Below, piece by piece: positions 52,557-64,000 of a stretch of 64,000 nucleotides of DNA. A program made the position numbers and the translations under genes. The stretch comes from Endosaccharibacter trunci. Lineage in GTDB: Bacteria; Pseudomonadota; Alphaproteobacteria; Acetobacterales; Acetobacteraceae. The stretch is from the NCBI GenBank assembly GCA_024515975.1, contig JAMSKV010000001.1, positions 310,001 to 374,000 on the forward strand, in the 5' to 3' direction. The notes under the pieces are model-generated. The model was not told the origin of the DNA, searched no databases, and worked only from the letters and a program-made list of their open reading frames with translations. How positions within the stretch are numbered: position 1 is the first letter of the stretch; each line of letters starts with the position of its first letter.

Positions 52557-52760
52557 CGACCTGCGACGGATTATGCCCTCGAAATCGGCGCAGATGCTCC
52601 TCTTATGGGCAATTCGACCGCGTCGATTGGCCGCTTATCCGGACGCTGCCCACATTTCTGTCGCTGAGCGACGAGGAGAGAAACAAAACAAGAACGCAGT
52701 CCGGCGGCGAAAACCCGGTGTCGCCCCGCAGCGGCGGCTACCGGCAAGCAGCACGGCGGA

Positions 52761-52798
52761 GCATCGTGGAATGACGGAGTCGTATCGTTCCACGATGC
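52761..52798. terminator. Inverted repeat downstream of carbonic anhydrase
   Basis: GCATCGTGGAA (52761-52771) and its perfect reverse complement (52788-52798) enclose 16 bases, 18 bases beyond the carbonic anhydrase stop. There is no T-run, so it may be a terminator, an mRNA-stabilising hairpin or a protein site. Confidence 0.4.
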
Positions 52799-52816
52799 CA
52801 CCGTCGGCCGGGAAGC

Positions 52817-53440
52817 CTATTCGAAGAACTCGACGCTGCCGTCGTCCAGGTCGTAGCGCGCGCCGATGATGCGCAGCCGTCCCTGTGCCTGCGGCTCCTG
52901 CAACAACGTTTCGGTGTTGCGCAGGCGCTCCACCACGCGATGCACGTTGCAGCGCACCGAACGGTCCAGCAGGTCGTCGGTGCCGTCGCGGCGTGCGCGC
53001 AGAACGGCAGGGAGGATCGGCTCGATCATCTTGCCGATGCTGCCAGGGAAGGTCGCGTCCTCCTCGACCACGTTCACTGCCGCCTGCACGGCGCCGCAGC
53101 GCTCATGGCCCAGCACCACCACCAGCGGCGCCCCCAGAACAGCCACGCCATATTCGATGCTGCCGATGGCGGCGGTATCCACCACGTTGCCGGCATTGCG
53201 GACGATGAACAGATCGCCCAGACCGCAACCGAACAACACCTCCGGCGGCACGCGACTGTCCGAGCAGCCGACCAGCACGCAGAACGGAGCCTGCTTCTCC
53301 GCCAGGGCCGCGCGTCGCTCCGCGCTCGTCTGGTGCTTCTGGATCGCCTCGCCGGAAAGGTGACGGCGATTGCCCTCCTTCAGGCGGGCGAGCGCCTCAT
53401 CCGGCGTGATGGCCTCGGACGTTGTGGTCGTGGTGCTCAA
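52817..53440 (-). CDS. Beta-class carbonic anhydrase
   Basis: 207-residue zinc enzyme interconverting CO2 and bicarbonate in the cytoplasm. VLVGCSDSRVPPE (C59, with D61 and R63) and VVLGHERCGAV (H112, C115) are the zinc and catalytic residues; FIVRNAGNVVD is typical. The start taken is a TTG with GGAGG five bases upstream; no in-frame ATG gives a family-like N-terminus. Preceded on the same strand by a small membrane-protein gene 47 bases upstream. Confidence 0.92.
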   Translation of the reverse strand: MSTTTTTSEAITPDEALARLKEGNRRHLSGEAIQKHQTSAERRAALAEKQAPFCVLVGCSDSRVPPEVLFGCGLGDLFIVRNAGNVVDTAAIGSIEYGVAVLGAPLVVVLGHERCGAVQAAVNVVEEDATFPGSIGKMIEPILPAVLRARRDGTDDLLDRSVRCNVHRVVERLRNTETLLQEPQAQGRLRIIGARYDLDDGSVEFFE

Positions 53441-53487
53441 AGCATCCTCCTTGATTGCGGCAAATACGGGGAAGTCTGCGCCGTGGT

Positions 53488-53814
53488 TCAGCGCGCCGAT
53501 GTCGCGTCCGGCGCCGGTTCGGCCATCCAGTTCGGATGCTTGCGCTCCACCCACGCCAGGCAGCGTCCGGTCAGGCGACGCAGCGGTGGGACGTCTTCCG
53601 ACAGCAGCACCACACCCAGCGGCAGCATCCAGAGCCCGAATACGGGCAGGATCGCCAGGACACTGCCGCAGATCAGCAGAACGCCGGCGGGGATGCGCAC
53701 CCATTTCGCTTCGGGCCGTCGCAGCCAGGTGACGGCCTTCCGGATGCGCTGCGGCAGCCGCCCCATCAGTCGCTGCAGACGGTCTTCACGCTTGAGATCG
53801 TTCTCGTCCGGCAT
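53488..53814 (-). CDS. Small two-helix inner-membrane protein
   Basis: 108 residues, no named function. A basic N-terminal region (RLPQRIRKAVTWLRRPEAKW) is followed by a hydrophobic hairpin (IPAGVLLICGSVLAILPVFG, then MLPLGVVLLS) and a basic EDVPPLRRLTGRCLAWVERK. This resembles a small conserved family seen in Acetobacteraceae and rhizobia, related in look to PGPGW-type proteins. AGGAGAG five bases before the ATG is an ideal ribosome site but can pair with GCTCTCC just upstream. Confidence 0.75.
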   Translation of the reverse strand: MPDENDLKREDRLQRLMGRLPQRIRKAVTWLRRPEAKWVRIPAGVLLICGSVLAILPVFGLWMLPLGVVLLSEDVPPLRRLTGRCLAWVERKHPNWMAEPAPDATSAR

Positions 53815-53818
53815 CGTT

Positions 53819-53844
53819 GCTCTCCTGACCGTTCAACGGAGAGC
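53819..53844 (-). promoter_or_regulatory. Hairpin that can sequester a ribosome-binding site
   Basis: On the minus strand GCTCTCC (53838-53844) pairs perfectly with GGAGAGC (53819-53825) across a 12-base loop. The second arm is the Shine-Dalgarno of the 108-residue membrane-protein gene, five bases before its ATG. It could occlude translation until melted or bound. Confidence 0.45.
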
Positions 53845-53911
53845 GGTTCGGCGGCGTTGCGTTTCAAACCATGTGGCGGGGGTTGTGGACGAGATTTCAT
53901 CCACCCGCCTT

Positions 53912-57756
<3,845 letters not shown>

Positions 57757-57784
57757 GGCGGAAAGATAGGGCGCGGGGCCCGGA

Positions 57785-58759
57785 TCAGAACACCGAGTGA
57801 ACGATGCGGCCGAAGAAACCGCGCTTCTGCGTGACCGGCACCGGGGCCTGGGCCTGGGCAGGAGCGGTCGCGGACGTGGCGGCAGGGGGCGCGCCCGTAT
57901 CGGCCGCGCCGATCGGCTGGCCGGGAGGAACATCGCTCGGCTGCAGGGCGTGAGCGCTGCGCAGGTTGTTGTATGCGTCCTGGTACCAGGGGCTACCCGG
58001 ATAGTTGTAGCCGAGCACGGACGCGTTGCGGTGCGCCTGATCGGTCAGGCCGAGCTTGAGATCGACCTCCACCAGACGGGCCAGCGCCTCGGCTGCGTGG
58101 TTGGTGGTCTGGAAATCCTGCACCACGCGCTGGTAGCGGTTGATCGCCGCCGCATATTCATGCTGCCGCTCGTAGTAGCGCCCGACGAGCATCTCCTTGC
58201 CCGCGAGATGGTCGCGGCAGAGATCGATCTTCAGGCGGGCATCGCGCGCATAGGCGGTATCCGGGAAGCGCGTCACCACGTCCTGCAGCGCGTTCATGGC
58301 CTGGACGGTGCCCTGCTGGTCGCGCTGGATGTCGGCGATCTGCTCGTAATAGCAGAGCGCGCGCAGGTAATAGGCATAGGCCGCGTCGTCGCTGGTCGGA
58401 TGGAGCTGCAGGAAGCGGTCGATCTGCTGCACCGCGTCCGGATAGCTCTGCTGCAGATAATAGGCGTAGCCTTCCATCAGCTGCGCGTTGGCGGTGTAGC
58501 CCGAATACGGGAAGTTCTGCTGGATGGTCTCGAACTGCGACACTGCGAGCTTGTAGCGCTTGGTGTGCAGCGCATCGATGCCGTTATTGTAGAGCCCTTC
58601 CGCAGTCGGCGGACCGGCCGGCTCGGCGACGGGCGCCTTGCTGCTCGAGAACGGATTGATGCTGTCGAGCGTCTCGCAGCCCGCGAGCGGGACCGCCATC
58701 AGGCCGAGCAGAAGGGGAGCCGGGGCAAGGCGCGAAAGGTGCCAGGAAGTAAGCGACAT
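57785..58759 (-). CDS. bamD: Outer membrane assembly lipoprotein BamD
   Basis: 324-residue lipoprotein: signal with lipobox (VPLAGC), then five TPR-like repeats (LYNNGIDALHTKRYKLAVSQFE, YAYYLQQSYPDAVQQIDRFL, YYERQHEYAAAINRYQ). It is the essential partner of BamA in folding outer-membrane proteins. A Pro/Ala-rich C-terminal tail beyond the last TPR is longer than in E. coli. The ATG at 58759 gives a normal lipoprotein signal. Lies between lpxC and recN. Confidence 0.93.
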   Translation of the reverse strand: MSLTSWHLSRLAPAPLLLGLMAVPLAGCETLDSINPFSSSKAPVAEPAGPPTAEGLYNNGIDALHTKRYKLAVSQFETIQQNFPYSGYTANAQLMEGYAYYLQQSYPDAVQQIDRFLQLHPTSDDAAYAYYLRALCYYEQIADIQRDQQGTVQAMNALQDVVTRFPDTAYARDARLKIDLCRDHLAGKEMLVGRYYERQHEYAAAINRYQRVVQDFQTTNHAAEALARLVEVDLKLGLTDQAHRNASVLGYNYPGSPWYQDAYNNLRSAHALQPSDVPPGQPIGAADTGAPPAATSATAPAQAQAPVPVTQKRGFFGRIVHSVF

Positions 58760-58862
58760 CGACCTGCCGGCGTTGATGGAAAGGGATCGCCTTATATCAC
58801 GCGACGGTCTGGCGGGAAGCCGTTGCGATCCGGCACAATTTGCCGGGGTCACGCGACGGGCG

Positions 58863-59837
58863 TCAGGCAGCGCGGGCGCGGCCGTTCCAGCCCACGATGC
58901 GCCAGGCGCCGCGATCCGCCATCAGCGCCCGCAACAGCCGGTTGTTCAGGCCGTGGCCGGAGCGATGGCCGATGAACGCGCCCTGGAGGCGATGACCGGC
59001 CAGGGCCAGATCGCCTACCGCATCCAGCATCTTGTGGCGCACGAACTCGTTCGGCCGGCGCAGCCCGGCCGGGTTCATCACCCGGGCCCCATCGACCACC
59101 ACGGCATTGTCGAGCGAGCCGCCGCGCGCGAGCCCCGCCGCGCGCATCGCCTCGATCTCCGAGCGCAGCGTGAAGGTGCGGCAATTCGCCAGTTCGCTGC
59201 GGAAGCCCTGCTCGGACAGGCGCATCGTATAGGCCTGACGGCCGATCGCTGCCGCGTCGAAGGCGATGGACAAAGCGAGGCTGAGCCCCGGGGCACGGTT
59301 CGGCCGCAACTCGGCGAACGCGCCGTTCTCCTCGACGCGCACGGTCTTCAGCACCTCGATCACGCTGCGCGGCATGTCCTGCGCGACGCGTCCGGCGCAA
59401 TCCAGCAGGAACAGGAACGGCTCGCTCGATCCGTCCAGCACCGGCATTTCCGGGCCGTCGACCTCGACGATCACGTTGTCGATGCCGGCGGCGATCAGCG
59501 CGGCCATCACGTGCTCGACGGTGGCGACTCGCGCATCCGGACGGCCTTCGGGCGCGAGAACGGTGCAGAGTCGCGTATCGATCACCCGGTCGAATTGCGC
59601 TGCGACCTCGGTGCCGAGATCGGTGCGGCGGAACACGATGCCGCTCTCGACCGGGGCCGGACGGAAGGCAAGGGTCACGGGCAGACCGCCATGCAGTCCG
59701 ATGCCGCGGCAGGAGATCGGGTTGCGGAGCGTGTGCTGAATGCCGGCATCGGGGGAACGGAAAGACAGGCCGGTTTCGCGCACGGACGAGGACGAGCCGT
59801 GGAGATCGCCGATCGTGTCCACCTGCATGCCGTCCAT
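58863..59837 (-). CDS. lpxC: UDP-3-O-acyl-N-acetylglucosamine deacetylase
   Basis: 324-residue zinc deacetylase, the committed step of lipid A synthesis. GIGLHGGLPVTL, ATVEHVMAALIAAGIDN (zinc histidine), FVRHKMLDAVGDLALAG (second histidine and aspartate) and the GHRSGHGLNN active-site base region are intact. An N-terminal extension of about 30 residues precedes the domain. Located between ftsZ and bamD with its own upstream spacer of about 317 bases and a terminator, so it is probably transcribed separately from ftsZ. Confidence 0.95.
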   Translation of the reverse strand: MDGMQVDTIGDLHGSSSSVRETGLSFRSPDAGIQHTLRNPISCRGIGLHGGLPVTLAFRPAPVESGIVFRRTDLGTEVAAQFDRVIDTRLCTVLAPEGRPDARVATVEHVMAALIAAGIDNVIVEVDGPEMPVLDGSSEPFLFLLDCAGRVAQDMPRSVIEVLKTVRVEENGAFAELRPNRAPGLSLALSIAFDAAAIGRQAYTMRLSEQGFRSELANCRTFTLRSEIEAMRAAGLARGGSLDNAVVVDGARVMNPAGLRRPNEFVRHKMLDAVGDLALAGHRLQGAFIGHRSGHGLNNRLLRALMADRGAWRIVGWNGRARAA

Positions 59838-60154
59838 CCGTATCCTCCGCTTGCCCGCTTTCTGCCCGCTTTCGAGGAGCGGATCGTGGCAGGATTGAGG
59901 GATAGACGGACCAATCCTTAACCGCCAGTCAATGATTATTGCCGGTTGTTTCGGTCTAAAGTTCTGAAAACACTCAATAAAATGCGGATCGCCGCATGGC
60001 GTAAGACAGAAGCCAGTCCCGGTGGCTTTCCCCGCCGGTCATGCTGCGGGCCCGCGCCAGAACAGCGACGCCGCCGATGGCGGAAACCACCGGCGGCGCC
60101 GTTTCGGGATCGCGGATGCCGCGGCGGCGAGTCGCCGCCGATCAGCTGCCCCGG
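59838..60154. other. 317-base spacer between ftsZ and lpxC
   Basis: Contains the ftsZ terminator and a 100-base AT-rich block toward lpxC that probably holds its promoter. On the minus strand a TTGACT at about 59930 resembles a -35 box but no good -10 follows. GGC/CCG-rich palindromes near 60122-60140 are also present. No gene is seen. Confidence 0.5.
59976..59997 (-). terminator. Rho-independent terminator after ftsZ
   Basis: On the minus strand ATGCGG-CGAT-CCGCAT forms a perfect 6-bp stem with a tetraloop (59982-59997), followed directly by TTTTATTG. It lies about 157 bases beyond the ftsZ stop and upstream of the lpxC promoter zone. Confidence 0.65.
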
Positions 60155-61705
60155 TCAGTTACTCTGGCGGCGCAGGAAGGCCGGAATATCCAGCCCGACC
60201 TCGTCGGTCGCCGCCGGACGCACGCTCACCGACGGCTCCTGCTCATGGATGGTCGGCTCGGCACGCCCTGCCGGAGCCTGGGGGGCAGGAGACTGCGCCG
60301 CTGGCGCCGGGCGACCACGGAGAGCGCCGGTGACGATGCCGAACAGGGATCGCGCCGCCGCCGGGGCGGGCTCGGCCTGGCGGGGCGGCTCGGAGAACAA
60401 GCCGCCGCGCTGCGTCGCGGGACGGGCATTGGGGAGCTGGTGCGGCAGCGCATGCGCCGGCGGCGCGCTGGCGCCCGCCTCGGCCTGATAATGCGGCATG
60501 GCCGGACGCAGCGAGCCGATCGAGGTCGGCGCGCTGTGGGCCGGGCCTGCCGCATGCGTGGCGGCGGCGACCGGCGCGGGGGCCGGTGCTGCAGCCGGTT
60601 CGGCATGGGTCTGCTGCGCGGTCAGCACGGGCGCGCCGATCGGACCGGTATGGGTCGGCACGGCGGCCGGCGCCGGTTCGGCCGGCGCGGCGCCGCCGAC
60701 GGCGACGAGGCGCGGGCGCTCGGCATGCTGCACCGGGGTGTCGATTCCGGTGGCCACCACCGACACGCGCACGCGGCCGGCCAGGTTCTCGTCGATCGCC
60801 GAGCCGAAGATGATGTTCGCATCCTCGGCGACTTCCTCGCGGATCCGGTTGGCGGCCTGATCCACCTCGAACAGCGTCATGTCCTCGCCGCCGGTGATGT
60901 TGATCAGCAGACCCCGCGCGCCGGCCATGGAGGTGTCTTCCAGCAGCGGGTTGGAGATCGCCGCTTCCGCCGCACGGATGGCGCGGTTGTCGCCGTCCGC
61001 CTCGCCGGTGCCCATCATCGCCTTGCCCATTTCCGCCATCACGGTGCGGATGTCGGCGAAGTCGAGATTGACCAGCCCGGGGGCGACCATCAGGTCGGTC
61101 ACGCCGCGCACGCCCATGTAGAGAACGTGGTCGGCCATCTTGAACGCTTCCTTCCAGCCGGTGCGCTCGTTCGCCAGGCGGAACAGGTTCTGGTTCGGGA
61201 TCACGATCAGCGTGTCGACGAATTGCTGCAGCTCGGCGATGCCGGTATCGGCCGCCTTGGCGCGCCGCACGCCCTCGAAGGTGAAAGGCTTGGTGACCAC
61301 GCCCACGGTCAGGATGCCGCGCTCGCGCGCCATGCGGGCGATCACCGGGGCGGCGCCGGTGCCGGTGCCGCCGCCCATGCCGGCGGTGATGAAGACCATG
61401 TGCGCGCCGTCCATGTGACGCGCGAGCTCGTCCGCCGCTTCCTCCGCCGCCGCCCGGCCGATCTCGGGCTTCGCGCCGGCGCCGAGACCCTGCGTCAGAT
61501 GCGGGCCAAGCTGGATGCGGCGATCGGCGCGGCTATGGGTGAGCTGCTGCGCATCCGTGTTGGCGACCACGAACTCCACGCCCGCCAGCTGCAGCTGGAT
61601 CATGTTGTCGACCGCATTGGTGCCGCCGCCGCCGACGCCGATCACGGTGATGCGCGGCGTGAAGTCGGAATAGGTCTGGGTCGGGATGGTGAGGTTCAGG
61701 GTCAT
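60155..61705 (-). CDS. ftsZ: Cell division protein FtsZ
   Basis: 516-residue tubulin-like GTPase that forms the division ring. [15 protein letters not shown], the GTP loop [13 protein letters not shown], and the T7 loop region [15 protein letters not shown] are intact. A Pro/Ala-rich linker of roughly 170 residues separates the globular body from the conserved C-terminal peptide [12 protein letters not shown], which binds FtsA. The body and tail are conserved while the linker is variable. The ATG is 111 bases after ftsA. Confidence 0.97.
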   Translation of the reverse strand: MTLNLTIPTQTYSDFTPRITVIGVGGGGTNAVDNMIQLQLAGVEFVVANTDAQQLTHSRADRRIQLGPHLTQGLGAGAKPEIGRAAAEEAADELARHMDGAHMVFITAGMGGGTGTGAAPVIARMARERGILTVGVVTKPFTFEGVRRAKAADTGIAELQQFVDTLIVIPNQNLFRLANERTGWKEAFKMADHVLYMGVRGVTDLMVAPGLVNLDFADIRTVMAEMGKAMMGTGEADGDNRAIRAAEAAISNPLLEDTSMAGARGLLINITGGEDMTLFEVDQAANRIREEVAEDANIIFGSAIDENLAGRVRVSVVATGIDTPVQHAERPRLVAVGGAAPAEPAPAAVPTHTGPIGAPVLTAQQTHAEPAAAPAPAPVAAATHAAGPAHSAPTSIGSLRPAMPHYQAEAGASAPPAHALPHQLPNARPATQRGGLFSEPPRQAEPAPAAARSLFGIVTGALRGRPAPAAQSPAPQAPAGRAEPTIHEQEPSVSVRPAATDEVGLDIPAFLRRQSN

Positions 61706-61816
61706 GGGCGGTCTCCCGTGAAGGGCAAAGGCTTATGGTCTTGGGCGGGGCGAAATCGGATCGGACACAGGGCGTGCTCGTCCGGGAGCGGGAGAGGGGG
61801 TCGCCATCGTCTCATC

Positions 61817-63235
61817 TCAGACGCGCTCCCTGAGGAATTCGACCAGACGCCGCATGAAGCCGGGCGGCCTGGGTTCGGTCAGGTCGATATCGGCCAGGCT
61901 GCGTCCGGCGCCCGCCGCCCAGGCCAGCAGGCCGACGGCGGTCGCGAAGCCGGGGCCGGTCGCGTTGTCCGGCAGACCCCGCACGCCGATCGGGCGACCG
62001 AGCCGGACCTGGCGGTCGAGAATGCGCGCGGCCATCGGGCCGATCCCGTCGAGCTGCGACGCGCCGCCGGTCAGGATCACGCGGCCGCCGCCGGGACCGC
62101 CGCTATGCTTGCCGAGGCCGGCGCTGTCGAGCCGGTCGCGTACCAGCTCGAAGGTTTCCTCGATGCGCGGACGGATCACGCTGACGATGCGCGCGCGGGG
62201 CACGCGGGTGAACTGGTGCTCGTCCTCGCCGATCTGCTGCACGTTCACCAGTTCGCGCTCGTCGTCGGAGGAGCTTTCGGCATTGCCGTAGATCACCTTC
62301 AGCCGTTCGGCCGAGCCGAGCGGGGTGGAGATCATGCCGGCGATGTCCTTGGTGACGTGCAGGCCGCCCACGGGGAGCTGCGCCGTGTGCAGGATCTGCC
62401 CGTCGGCGAATACGGCGAGTGAGGTGGTGCCGCCGCCCATGTCCACCACGGTGGCGCCGAGCTCGCGCTCGTCTTCCACCAGGACCGAAAGGCCGGAGGC
62501 CAGCGGGGCGGCCACCAGCTCGGCGATGTCGAGATCGCAGCGGGCCAGAACCGCGGTGAGATTGCGCAGCGCCATGGATGCCGCGTCGACCACGTGCAGC
62601 CGGGCGGCGAGCTGGTCGCAATGATGGCCGCGGGGATCTTCCACCCCGGTGGTCTCGTCCACCGAGAACGCCAGCGGCAAGGCGTGGATCACGTCGCGAC
62701 CATCGGTGACGGCGCGGTTGCGGCCCTCGTTCACCACCCGGCGGATATCGGCGTCGCCCACCATCCGGCCGCCGACCGGCCAGCGCACGTTGAACAGGCG
62801 GCTTTCCGGCTGGCCGCAGGACAGGTTGACGGTGACCGAGCGCAGATGGTGGTCGGCCTGGCTCTCGGCCTGGCCCACGGCGGCGCGGATCGCGCGCTCC
62901 GCTTCCGCCAGATCGGTGATGCCGCCCAGGCGCACGCCGCGCGAACGCTGCCAGCCGCAGCCGGTGACGCGCAGGGTGCCGTCAGGCTCGCCGCGTCCGA
63001 TCAGGCAGGTGATCTTGGTGGTGCCGATATCCAGCACGCCGAACGTACCGGGACGATAGGGGCGCTTGCGCGGCTGCCCGGAATCGGCCGGAGACAGCGC
63101 CAGCATGCGCGATTGTTCCGGAGCCGGCGCGGTGATCACCGGCGGCAGCGTCGAATCGGCCGACGGACGGCGGGCGCGGGAGCGCCTGGCGCGGGGGGGC
63201 GGGTCGCTCGGCGGGATCAACGTCAGGTCGCTCAC
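61817..63235 (-). CDS. ftsA: Cell division protein FtsA
   Basis: 472-residue actin-like protein that anchors FtsZ to the membrane. FGVLDIGTTKITCLIG (phosphate 1), VVDMGGGTTSLAVF (phosphate 2), ILTGGASQLDGI and a C-terminal amphipathic helix (FMRRLVEFLRERV) are visible. A basic Pro/Arg-rich N-terminal extension of about 60 residues precedes the fold. GTG start overlapping the ftsQ stop (GTGA), so the two are coupled. Confidence 0.96.
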   Translation of the reverse strand: MSDLTLIPPSDPPPRARRSRARRPSADSTLPPVITAPAPEQSRMLALSPADSGQPRKRPYRPGTFGVLDIGTTKITCLIGRGEPDGTLRVTGCGWQRSRGVRLGGITDLAEAERAIRAAVGQAESQADHHLRSVTVNLSCGQPESRLFNVRWPVGGRMVGDADIRRVVNEGRNRAVTDGRDVIHALPLAFSVDETTGVEDPRGHHCDQLAARLHVVDAASMALRNLTAVLARCDLDIAELVAAPLASGLSVLVEDERELGATVVDMGGGTTSLAVFADGQILHTAQLPVGGLHVTKDIAGMISTPLGSAERLKVIYGNAESSSDDERELVNVQQIGEDEHQFTRVPRARIVSVIRPRIEETFELVRDRLDSAGLGKHSGGPGGGRVILTGGASQLDGIGPMAARILDRQVRLGRPIGVRGLPDNATGPGFATAVGLLAWAAGAGRSLADIDLTEPRPPGFMRRLVEFLRERV

Positions 63236-64000
63236 GCGGGCCTCCTGCCCGAATCGAGGGCCTGATCGGCGCCGCTATCAGGGGGCGAATCGGCGTCGGT
63301 ATCGCCATTATCGCCGTGCCGCGCAGCCGAACCAACTGGCGAATGGGTGCCGGAGGCGCCGCTTCGCGTCTTTTGCGTGACGGTGGAGGCAGGTCGTGCG
63401 ATCGCGGCGTGATCGGCGCCTGCGTCGGCCGAGCGCGCATCGGCCGGGCGCGCGTCGGCGCCGTCGGCCGGTTCCGCTTCCGGCGCGGGGGCGGGACGGG
63501 GGCGGATCACCAGCCTGTCCGGCAGGCGCATGTCGATCGCTTCCAGCGGACGCACCAGGAGCTGGTGGTCGTGCTGGAGCTGTGCCAGGCGCGCCAGCGC
63601 CTGCGGTTCGGCGCCTTCGGGCAGAAGCACGTCGCAGCCGTTGCGGAGCGTGAGGTTCCAGCGGCGCATGCCGACCCGCACCGCCGCCACCACATGCGCG
63701 CGCACGTCCGGCTGGGCCGCCAGCGCCTCGATCAGTCCTTCCGCCGCCTCCGGCGCGCCGGCGCCCACCACCAGCGGCAACTGGGCGAATGCCTCCGCAT
63801 CCTTGCCGTTCATGCCCTGGTCGGCGACCACCTGGCCGTTGCGGTCGATCAGCACGAACCGGCCCTGGTTCTGCCAGACGGCATAAGGGCGACGTTCCTG
63901 CAGACGCACCACGATGGTGCCGGGGAGCCGCCGCTCCACGGTGGACCGCTCCACGAAGGTGAGCGCGTCCAGACGCTTGCGGGCTTCCTCCACCGAGAAG
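63232..64000 (-). CDS. ftsQ: Cell division protein FtsQ, 5' end missing
   Basis: C-terminal part of the FtsQ/DivIB divisome protein. The frame runs past the window edge, so the N-terminal cytoplasmic tail, membrane helix and part of the POTRA domain lie outside. ERRLPGTIVVRLQERRPYAVWQ and FVLIDRNGQVVA are the FtsQ beta-domain signatures. The last 85 residues are an Ala/Asp/Pro-rich low-complexity extension, unusually long. The stop overlaps the ftsA GTG. Confidence 0.93.
   Translation of the reverse strand, partial: FSVEEARKRLDALTFVERSTVERRLPGTIVVRLQERRPYAVWQNQGRFVLIDRNGQVVADQGMNGKDAEAFAQLPLVVGAGAPEAAEGLIEALAAQPDVRAHVVAAVRVGMRRWNLTLRNGCDVLLPEGAEPQALARLAQLQHDHQLLVRPLEAIDMRLPDRLVIRPRPAPAPEAEPADGADARPADARSADAGADHAAIARPASTVTQKTRSGASGTHSPVGSAARHGDNGDTDADSPPDSGADQALDSGRRPA

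Larger units (their letters stand above)
52436..52816. other. 381-base intergenic region with an AT-rich promoter zone
   Basis: Lies between the S53 protease start and the carbonic anhydrase stop, both on the minus strand. The 52515-52560 part is markedly AT-rich and carries a -10-like box for the protease. A perfect 11-bp inverted repeat sits at the far end. Short open frames (for example 52571-52801 on the minus strand) look non-coding. Confidence 0.5.

Noticed and set aside
52571..52801. 76-residue minus-strand ORF between the protease and carbonic anhydrase genes
   Set aside because: No Shine-Dalgarno, no recognisable pattern, and it overlaps an inverted repeat.
60122..60140. GGC/GCC-rich hairpin just after the ftsZ stop
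   Set aside because: A strong stem but no T-run and a sequence expected often in this GC-rich DNA; the 59976-59997 hairpin is the better terminator.

Overview
The window reads as chromosomal DNA of a high-GC alphaproteobacterium, most likely Acetobacteraceae (Rhodospirillales). The evidence is the GC-rich third codon positions, the gene order ftsQ-ftsA-ftsZ-lpxC-bamD-recN-ligA, an aroE-coaE-dnaQ group, a short HdaA-type protein beside purMN and ppk-ppx, a TIGR02302/DUF4175 protein behind lysA, and a polyol dehydrogenase paired with a sugar porter. The family call is inference; genus cannot be fixed by eye. Coding density is high and many neighbouring genes overlap by four bases (ATGA or GTGA), so translational coupling is common. 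No tRNA, rRNA, CRISPR array, insertion sequence or prophage was recognised.

Layout. 1-5939: a truncated MHS-type transporter and a GT2 glycosyltransferase on the plus strand, facing a DUF2142 membrane protein and a YfhO-like membrane protein on the minus strand that are coupled to purM-purN. 7866-17347: hdaA, a sugar porter with a mannitol-type dehydrogenase, then ppk-ppx-cdh and a YfdX protein. 17557-26372: a Kef-type antiporter, an LprI-like secreted protein, a GGDEF protein, an MHS transporter with ribokinase, a small Ser/Gly/His-rich protein and a secreted carboxylesterase. 26505-37302 (minus strand): argH-lptM-like and lysA-TIGR02302, separated by a block holding cdd, an exported bicupin oxalate decarboxylase with a divergent LysR regulator, an alpha/beta hydrolase, a small ORF and a secreted trypsin-like protease. 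37276-38729: a TlpA-like thioredoxin and a TatD nuclease.

38886-45393 is the most coherent accessory system: a TonB-dependent receptor, a secreted nucleoside hydrolase, an NCS2-type purine permease and an adenine deaminase, tightly packed on one strand behind a 19-bp palindrome. It reads as a complete outer-membrane-to-cytoplasm route for scavenging nucleosides or purines. 45503-50482: two transglutaminase-like proteins, an N-formylglutamate amidohydrolase and aroE-coaE-dnaQ. 50525-53814: a secreted S53 (sedolisin) protease, a beta-carbonic anhydrase and a small membrane protein. 53912-64000 (minus strand): ligA, recN, bamD, lpxC, ftsZ, ftsA and a truncated ftsQ.

Non-coding signals include two related intergenic hairpins (26.4 kb and 31.2 kb) whose stems differ by compensating base pairs, a nested symmetric dyad over the lysR start codon, a 30-bp in-frame tandem duplication in the adenine deaminase gene, a hairpin that can pair with the Shine-Dalgarno of a small membrane-protein gene, and three convincing terminators.
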